From positions 995,001 to 1,059,000 of the forward strand of contig NZ_CP017174.1 in the NCBI RefSeq assembly GCF_006402735.1: 64,000 bases of DNA. The letters are read 5' to 3'. Every line of letters begins with the position of its first letter. Positions within the stretch are counted from its first letter, which is position 1. Source of the stretch: Myxococcus xanthus. GTDB lineage: Bacteria > Myxococcota > Myxococcia > Myxococcales > Myxococcaceae. Positions 59,901 through 64,000 of this stretch are shown one piece after another. The notes under the pieces were generated by a model that saw only the letters and a program-made list of their open reading frames with translations, had not been told where the DNA came from and did no database searches. A program made the position numbers and the translations under genes.

Positions 59901-61435
59901 GCTCCACGCAGACGGCCACCGTCCGGGTGCTGGCTGCCGACGAGCAGCCCGAGGTGGTGGGTGTCACCCCGGGTGACGTGACGATGGTGCCCGGCGGCGA
60001 GGTGGTCTTCACCGTTCAGTTGGACCGTCCGGCTCCCGCCAACGCCACCGTGGCGCTGAGCGTGAATCCGGCGACGGGTTTCGGCACCTTCGTTCCGGCG
60101 AACGGCACGCTCACCGTGGCGGAGAATGCCACGGAGGCGGTGTTCTCCTTCATCGCGGACGCGGCGGCCACGGCCACCGAGCCCGGCACGGTGACGGCGA
60201 GCATCGGCGCGAGCAGCGCGAGCGCCACCGTGACGCTGGACCAGAACGCGCCGCGCCTGACGGCCCTGTCGCCGTCCGCGGCGGTGACGATTCCGGCGGG
60301 CGGGACGCAGACGTTCACCGTGACGGTGGACCGTCCGGCCGCGCAGGACACGGCCGTGGCGCTGGCGGTGGTGCCGGGTGCGGGCGTGCAGAACTACGGC
60401 ACGGTGCCGGCCTCGGCTACGATTCCGGCGGGCGCCACGGAGGTGACCTTCACCTTCACGGCGGACGCGCAGGGCGAGGGCACGGGCACGGTGTACGCCA
60501 CGCTGTACGGCATCACCCGGACTACCGAACTCACGGTGCTTCCGCCTCCGCCCGCGCTCAGCGCGGTGACGCCGGCGGTGGCCACCGTCTACTTCGGCAC
60601 GCAGCAGGTCTTCACGGTGGCGCTGGATCGCCAGGCGCCGACGGGTGGCATCACGGTGGACGTGGCGCTGCAGCCGGCCACGGGCATGGGCGAGCTGTCG
60701 AGCTCGACGGTGAGCATCGCGGAAGGCCAGACGACGGGCACCGTGACGTTCACCGCGGGCGAAGAGGACGCCCAGGGACGGCTGATTGCGTCCTACGCGG
60801 GCGTCACCCGCGGGGTGGACATCACCATCGCGGAGCGTCCCGCTGTCGGCCATATCGTCATCAGTGAAATCTCCGCGCGCGGCGCGACGGCTCAGAACGA
60901 TGAGTTCATCGAGCTCTACAACCCGACGGGCGCGGACATCACGCTGAACGGCTGGAAGGTCCAGTACAAGAGCGCTGCGAGCACGGCGAACTACTCGGGT
61001 TCGGCGGACATCCCGGACGGCACGGTCATCAAGGCCTACGGCTACCTGCTGCTCGCGCACAACACGGGCTACACCGGCACCGTCACCAAGGACGTGGGGT
61101 ATGGCTTCGACATGTCGGCTTCGGCGACGGGTGGCGGCCATGTCCGCATCGGCCCGAACCTCACGGCGGACAACCTGGATGACCCCAACACGGTGGACAA
61201 GATGGGGTACGGCAATGCGAATCAGCCGGAAAAGACGCCGGCCCCCGCCCACCCGGCCGCCGGTGGCAGCCTCGAGCGCAAGGCGCGTCCGAACTCCACG
61301 CCGGAGACCATGGCGGAGGGCGGCTCCGATGCCGTGGCTGGCAACGGCCACGACACGGACGACAACGGGACCGACTTCATCGTCCGCGCCGCGCGTCAGC
61401 CGCAGAACTCGCAGAGCCCGGCGGAGCAGCCGTAA
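56933..61435 (+). CDS. Giant lipoprotein: amidohydrolase fused to calcium-repeat, Ig-like and lamin-tail domains
   Basis: The 1500-residue protein has a lipoprotein-type signal (Cys22) and two DUF4215 repeats (CGNNVVEQGEQCDDGN, CGNGKLEGEEVCDDGN). Residues about 130-560 are a metal-dependent amidohydrolase with the full ligand set: His192 and His194 (HEH), His319 (LPHISEG), His351 (VIHGIG) and Asp402 (GTDW). Thrombospondin type 3 calcium repeats follow (DADGDGKGDACD), then beta-sandwich repeats containing TIPAGQT-like motifs, and a lamin-tail domain near the C-terminus (ISEISARGATAQNDEFIELY). It probably works on the cell surface as a deaminase or hydrolase of unknown substrate. A strong terminator follows. 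Confidence 0.9.
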   Translation: MRMSPRLLLAALGAVLLFHAGCGDEPGCEGASCNPQAVCGNNVVEQGEQCDDGNKVDGDGCESNCTPTPAPGAVCGNGKLEGEEVCDDGNTVDGDGCQANCTPTLTQCPAANAPALPDGATCAVTQPGSAARLFTGVVLKDGETLVGGQVLVDAQGVIQCAACDCSAAAGAAEATQVSCPGGVISPGLVNPHEHITYPMEPYVGSEERYEHRHEWRTGRNGHTRINSPSADAADNIRWGELRQMMAGATTMAGAGGQAGLLRNVDVTNVALQEGLDEGVVDSDTFPLGDTSGNLIASGCGYGSMPTTSSLPRSAAYLPHISEGISTAALNEFLCLSTGQNNVMQPRTAVIHGIGLTAKEIRVMAENGTGLIWSPRSNISLYGDTAMVTAYKNQGVTIALGTDWLRSGSMNLLRELQCADYLNTSHYARTFSDEDLWRMVTSNASDLVDTFEKTGRIAEGKVADLAIFQLRTFAHSPHRAVVTANPEHVVLTMRGGKALYGDQALMAGLRGADTCDTLDVCGASKEVCLQSEIGKNLAALTSGATAKYPLFACGTPENEPTCSPRRASLDSRWPAVVNNSTSYTGEVRAADKDGDGLVDSVDNCPAIFNPIRPMDNGKQADSDGDGIGDACDPCPLEEGNACTTFTVGDDDHDGISTWLDNCPFVANPDQADADGDGKGDACDTCPSIPNPGDLGCPATIHELKTRVNGSLPLVGKPVSVLDVVVTGVVKGGASSQGYWVQTYPLPSGTSVDNSGLYVYSRKGDLAVGDRIDITTGVLVLYFGLPELTEVKYVKRSSGNEVPAPVVVTTADIRTGGPRASALEGVLVEVRDVAVNTAVDEFGQFLVNESGDVGQPGLMIDDQAYAFPVPSIGTRFGALRGVLTYNFNDSKLVPRFQADMPLPPPSLTGFGPDGYVRVGGTGPVSTFPQALTLSLSSAYAEALDVVITSSNVSVLSVPAGRITIPAGQTSATVQVNAVAPAQSVTLTATLGGSTQTATVRVLAADEQPEVVGVTPGDVTMVPGGEVVFTVQLDRPAPANATVALSVNPATGFGTFVPANGTLTVAENATEAVFSFIADAAATATEPGTVTASIGASSASATVTLDQNAPRLTALSPSAAVTIPAGGTQTFTVTVDRPAAQDTAVALAVVPGAGVQNYGTVPASATIPAGATEVTFTFTADAQGEGTGTVYATLYGITRTTELTVLPPPPALSAVTPAVATVYFGTQQVFTVALDRQAPTGGITVDVALQPATGMGELSSSTVSIAEGQTTGTVTFTAGEEDAQGRLIASYAGVTRGVDITIAERPAVGHIVISEISARGATAQNDEFIELYNPTGADITLNGWKVQYKSAASTANYSGSADIPDGTVIKAYGYLLLAHNTGYTGTVTKDVGYGFDMSASATGGGHVRIGPNLTADNLDDPNTVDKMGYGNANQPEKTPAPAHPAAGGSLERKARPNSTPETMAEGGSDAVAGNGHDTDDNGTDFIVRAARQPQNSQSPAEQP

Positions 61436-61492
61436 CCGTCAGGCAACCCGGAGACGGGGCTGAAATGCCGACCCTGTCTCCGTGAAGTCCAG

Positions 61493-61534
61493 AACGGGCG
61501 GAACCCTGACTTGGGGTTCCGCCCGTTTCTTTTT
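61493..61534 (+). terminator. Strong intrinsic terminator
   Basis: A 14-bp perfect stem (AACGGGCGGAACCC with GGGTTCCGCCCGTT) closes a seven-base loop and is followed by TCTTTTTT-like sequence. It lies 58 bp after the giant lipoprotein stop. A second, weaker stem (GAGACGGG with CCCTGTCTC) precedes it. Confidence 0.93.
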
Positions 61535-62154
61535 GGCGATTTGACGGTGCCACCCCTTCTCCCAAACGAGACGAGCCGTCTATCAAATGAGACGGTTCGC
61601 GACTGCCGCTCACCGGGGGCCCTCGTTTGTCGCGGCGCACCGGGCAGGACTACTGAACTTCAACTGCCCTGAGAAAGCGCCCGTGCCAGCCCTGTCGACC
61701 GCAGCTCCTTATGGGGCCTTGAACTCGCGCATCCTGCCCTTGCTCTTCCTACGACGCCCGGAAGCAGGGGGGCCGCAGCGTCGGAATGCCACATGACACG
61801 GAGTGCGAGCGGTGGCTTGTTCATACTCCCTCTGTGTGTGGCGCCTGAGTTGCATTACTTCCGCGGAAGCATCCATGACGCGGGTGGGTCATGAATGCAC
61901 GCAGAACGGGCCAGTCGCGCTCAGCCCTCATGCGCCACGCTAGTGTCGCACATGCCAACGAGCGCCTGGGGAATACCCCATGGGTCCATCTTGAGCCTCG
62001 GTCGACGTTTACCCACGATACGTTCCCAAGCTTCACGCGTTGGAGGACTGGCAGTAAAGGTAGATTCAGGGCGCCAAGGATTTCGTCGGTAGGGCTGCCT
62101 TCAAGCTAGATAAGGACTGTGCTAGTCGGCACGGACTCACGAGGAGGTTTTGCA
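61535..62154. other. Gene-poor intergenic region, 620 bp
   Basis: No open frame here looks like a real gene. It contains a hairpin (61573-61598: GAGCCGTCT with AGACGGTTC, one G-T pair) and a perfect 12-bp palindrome CTTCCGCGGAAG at 61858-61869. The right third is lower in GC, like the gene that follows, and must hold that gene's promoter. Confidence 0.55.
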
Positions 62155-64000
62155 TTGTTTGGCGTGGATGTTTGTTTTCGAATTGGCCGGATCGGCGTGC
62201 TTGCCTTTGGGGCAATGCTTGCTGCTGCCTGTGGCGTAACTGAACCTGAGCGTGCTAGGAATGAATCAAATAGTGTCATTGTTCAAGGGCTCGATTTAAC
62301 CTGCTCTCGCGATGCGGATTTGCTCCAGTCCTTGAAAACGACGCATCCTCGTGCGTGCTCCTTTGATGATGATTGCCCGTGGGGAGCCTTCTGCAACCGC
62401 AGTACGTCGCAGTGTGACTGGCTGTGTCTTGAGGGAGGGACAGGGGCGGAGGCATGTGCCGAACCTGGAAGCGTCTGTGGATGCGATGGCCGGTGCGGTA
62501 CTCCGGGCGGTGTTCCGCCGATTGCAACGGTAAGGCCTGCTCTGTCGCTGCATCCATCTTCTCTCGGCTTTGAGCCCCCCGCTGTGTCAGGGGGCGATTG
62601 GTCGGCCTTGGGAGTTGATGTCTATCTTCAGGTGAACTCCTCGTCGGAGACTGCCTCGGCTGCAAGTCGAAACGTGCAGGTCCGAGCTGGGACGCAGATG
62701 GAAGTCTCCTGTGATGACCGAAGCGGTCCCTACAGCCATGAGTGCAGCCTCACCGGATGGAGTTTTGCTGCTGCTGGTGGCCAATTCAGAAGTGTAAAGC
62801 GAATTTGGGCTCGGCCCTCAGGGGGCAGTACTCAGGCTACTTGGGATATCTGGTTCGACGGAGTAGACGTTGCTCCTTCGAGAGAGCGGGTGTCGGCATT
62901 TCGATACGCGCCTCCGAGTTCCTCGACGGCTGTTGTGCCCTTCGAAGGACAGGTTGTTTTGCATCTGGGGAATTCGACCACGGACATTTCCGCACAAGGC
63001 GCTCCCGAGACAAAGCTGACGCTCCCAGTGAAGGCATGGGCTAATAATCAATTTTTGCTCCTGTATGATGAGAGCAAGGTGCTTTCGAGCACAGGTAAGC
63101 TCAGGCTGAGCAGAACGAATCCCAAGGTCGAGTTCGGTTGGCTCCCGTCAACGACCGCATCCGGGGATAGAGTGATTGTCGACGCGATGACCGCGGCCGT
63201 CCAGTATATTGCCGGTTTCCCCAGTGTGACGGCTTCGACTCAGAGCCTATCTGGCGCATTCCGTATGAGCGTTGCTGGTGTGGGAATTGAGATCGATTAC
63301 GCACTATCCAGGGCAGTGGATGTGATGACTGATACTTGCAGTGCAGCAGCGCCTTGCGCAAGCGGCATGGTTTGTGAGGACGGCCTGCAGGTTTGCGTGC
63401 CCGGGGATGCTTGGTCCTTCGTGAGGCAAGGTCCTGCAAGTAGCACGGTAGCTGCGAGAAACACGATTGTTCATGAGCAGAGAAAGGCCTGGAGTGACTC
63501 AGGTGCCCAGCAACTCCTGGAGGCGCCTGAAGCCTTTGGTATGCCTCATGCTCTCCTTGCTCAGGGGGTCATGTGTCAAAGCGGCGGTCAGCAATCGCCA
63601 AACAGTCCTTTTGGTAATGGGATTCTTCCTTATTCAGGGGATCTTGCGTGCTCGAATGGGTTGCCTCCGTCACTTTCGCGATTGGCGACCCAGAGGGATT
63701 TCAACGCCGCCGTTCCTGGAATGAGTATTCTGAACAGCCAGCAGATGCTGCAGGCTTGCGTCAGTGACCTGAAAGCCCTGCCCCAGGGGGGGATGCCTGC
63801 GGATGTTCAGTCTTTCTTCCAGGCAAGGCTGCAAAATCCTGGGCAATGCTTCAGTGCGGCGCGGTTGTTCGACTCGCTATCATTGCTTGGAGATAGGCGG
63901 AGAGCGGACCATGACCGGCTGCGATGGCATCTCTTGCAGCGGTGGATCGAGGCGCATTCCTTTACCGCCCGCCAGGTCGTTCAGCAGCAAGGCTCGTACT
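62155..64000 (+). CDS. Large Cys-containing lipoprotein, unknown function (partial, 3' end outside window)
   Basis: An uninterrupted frame of 615 codons runs to the window edge. It starts at a TTG with GAGGAGG seven bases ahead, giving a signal that ends AFGAMLAAAC, a good lipobox. The mature part begins with a Cys-rich region (CSFDDDCPWGAFCNRSTSQC, then CLEGG and CGCDGRCG). A beta-rich region follows, then a second Cys cluster (CSAAAPCASGMVCEDGLQVC) and helical sequence (DRRRADHDRLRWHLLQRWIE). I recognise no family. Base composition is lower than its neighbours: 33 of 60 bases are G or C at 62161-62220 and 30 of 60 at 63061-63120, against 39 of 60 at 58081-58140. This suggests different ancestry. 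Confidence 0.85.
   Translation, partial: MFGVDVCFRIGRIGVLAFGAMLAAACGVTEPERARNESNSVIVQGLDLTCSRDADLLQSLKTTHPRACSFDDDCPWGAFCNRSTSQCDWLCLEGGTGAEACAEPGSVCGCDGRCGTPGGVPPIATVRPALSLHPSSLGFEPPAVSGGDWSALGVDVYLQVNSSSETASAASRNVQVRAGTQMEVSCDDRSGPYSHECSLTGWSFAAAGGQFRSVKRIWARPSGGSTQATWDIWFDGVDVAPSRERVSAFRYAPPSSSTAVVPFEGQVVLHLGNSTTDISAQGAPETKLTLPVKAWANNQFLLLYDESKVLSSTGKLRLSRTNPKVEFGWLPSTTASGDRVIVDAMTAAVQYIAGFPSVTASTQSLSGAFRMSVAGVGIEIDYALSRAVDVMTDTCSAAAPCASGMVCEDGLQVCVPGDAWSFVRQGPASSTVAARNTIVHEQRKAWSDSGAQQLLEAPEAFGMPHALLAQGVMCQSGGQQSPNSPFGNGILPYSGDLACSNGLPPSLSRLATQRDFNAAVPGMSILNSQQMLQACVSDLKALPQGGMPADVQSFFQARLQNPGQCFSAARLFDSLSLLGDRRRADHDRLRWHLLQRWIEAHSFTARQVVQQQGSY

Noticed and set aside
61891..62109. 72-residue frame in the gene-poor gap
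   Set aside because: No ribosome site or domain; composition is that of non-coding sequence. It might be a very old remnant but nothing supports it.
1..64000. tRNA, rRNA, CRISPR and insertion sequences
   Set aside because: I looked for cloverleaf ends, spaced repeats and transposase motifs by eye and found none; a covariance-model scan could still find a small RNA I missed.

Overview
The window is high-GC, gene-dense bacterial chromosome with about 50 protein genes and no rRNA, tRNA or CRISPR array that I could see. The content points to a Myxococcota bacterium close to Myxococcus or Corallococcus. The evidence is a SitA-type lipoprotein toxin with its immunity gene, many short lipoproteins, two eukaryote-like Ser/Thr kinases with an FHA protein, MopE-type and DUF4215 Cys repeats, and a TonB-domain-bearing outer-membrane receptor. 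This is family-level inference, not a species identification.

Layout. 1-2.5 kb: the start of a urease operon on the minus strand (ureD, fused ureAB, ureC cut by the window edge). 2.6-4.8 kb: a saccharopine-dehydrogenase-like gene translationally coupled to a TetR regulator, with a candidate operator upstream, then a PilZ protein. 5-10 kb: two lipoproteins, a formyltransferase and a large zinc-ribbon/helical-repeat protein. 11.1-14.5 kb: the most unusual segment. A SitA-family polymorphic toxin (AHH nuclease C-terminus) and an Imm11-like immunity gene sit with gene debris between two direct copies of a structured repeat of about 157 bp. Each copy lies just upstream of one of two divergent housekeeping-like genes, so the cassette looks inserted into their shared promoter region, which is now duplicated.

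14.6-30 kb: an LPG-synthase-like membrane protein, a molybdopterin oxidoreductase, a KAS III enzyme, a chalcone-isomerase-like protein, an OmpA lipoprotein, a TonB-dependent receptor carrying its own TonB C-terminal domain, an Hsp70-like protein, envelope proteins, and a CHAD/pyrophosphatase pair. 30-41.5 kb: SelO, GST, SDR and Dps (stress and redox), a LysR/haloalkane-dehalogenase divergent pair, a TonB-like protein, a lipase-like hydrolase and an S46 peptidase. 41.6-54.2 kb: signalling genes (two Ser/Thr kinases, a degenerate class III cyclase, a chemoreceptor, an FHA protein) mixed with a GT2, a HAD phosphatase and surface lipoproteins. 54.3-61.5 kb: a lipoprotein esterase, an ATP-grasp protein, and a 1500-residue lipoprotein that fuses an amidohydrolase to calcium-binding and surface domains, ending at a strong intrinsic terminator. 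61.5-64 kb: a gene-poor stretch, then the first 615 codons of a large lower-GC lipoprotein that runs off the window.

Much of the window serves the cell envelope. Roughly a quarter of the genes carry lipoprotein or Sec signals. The toxin cassette is the clearest accessory insertion; the gene at the right edge may be a second accessory region.
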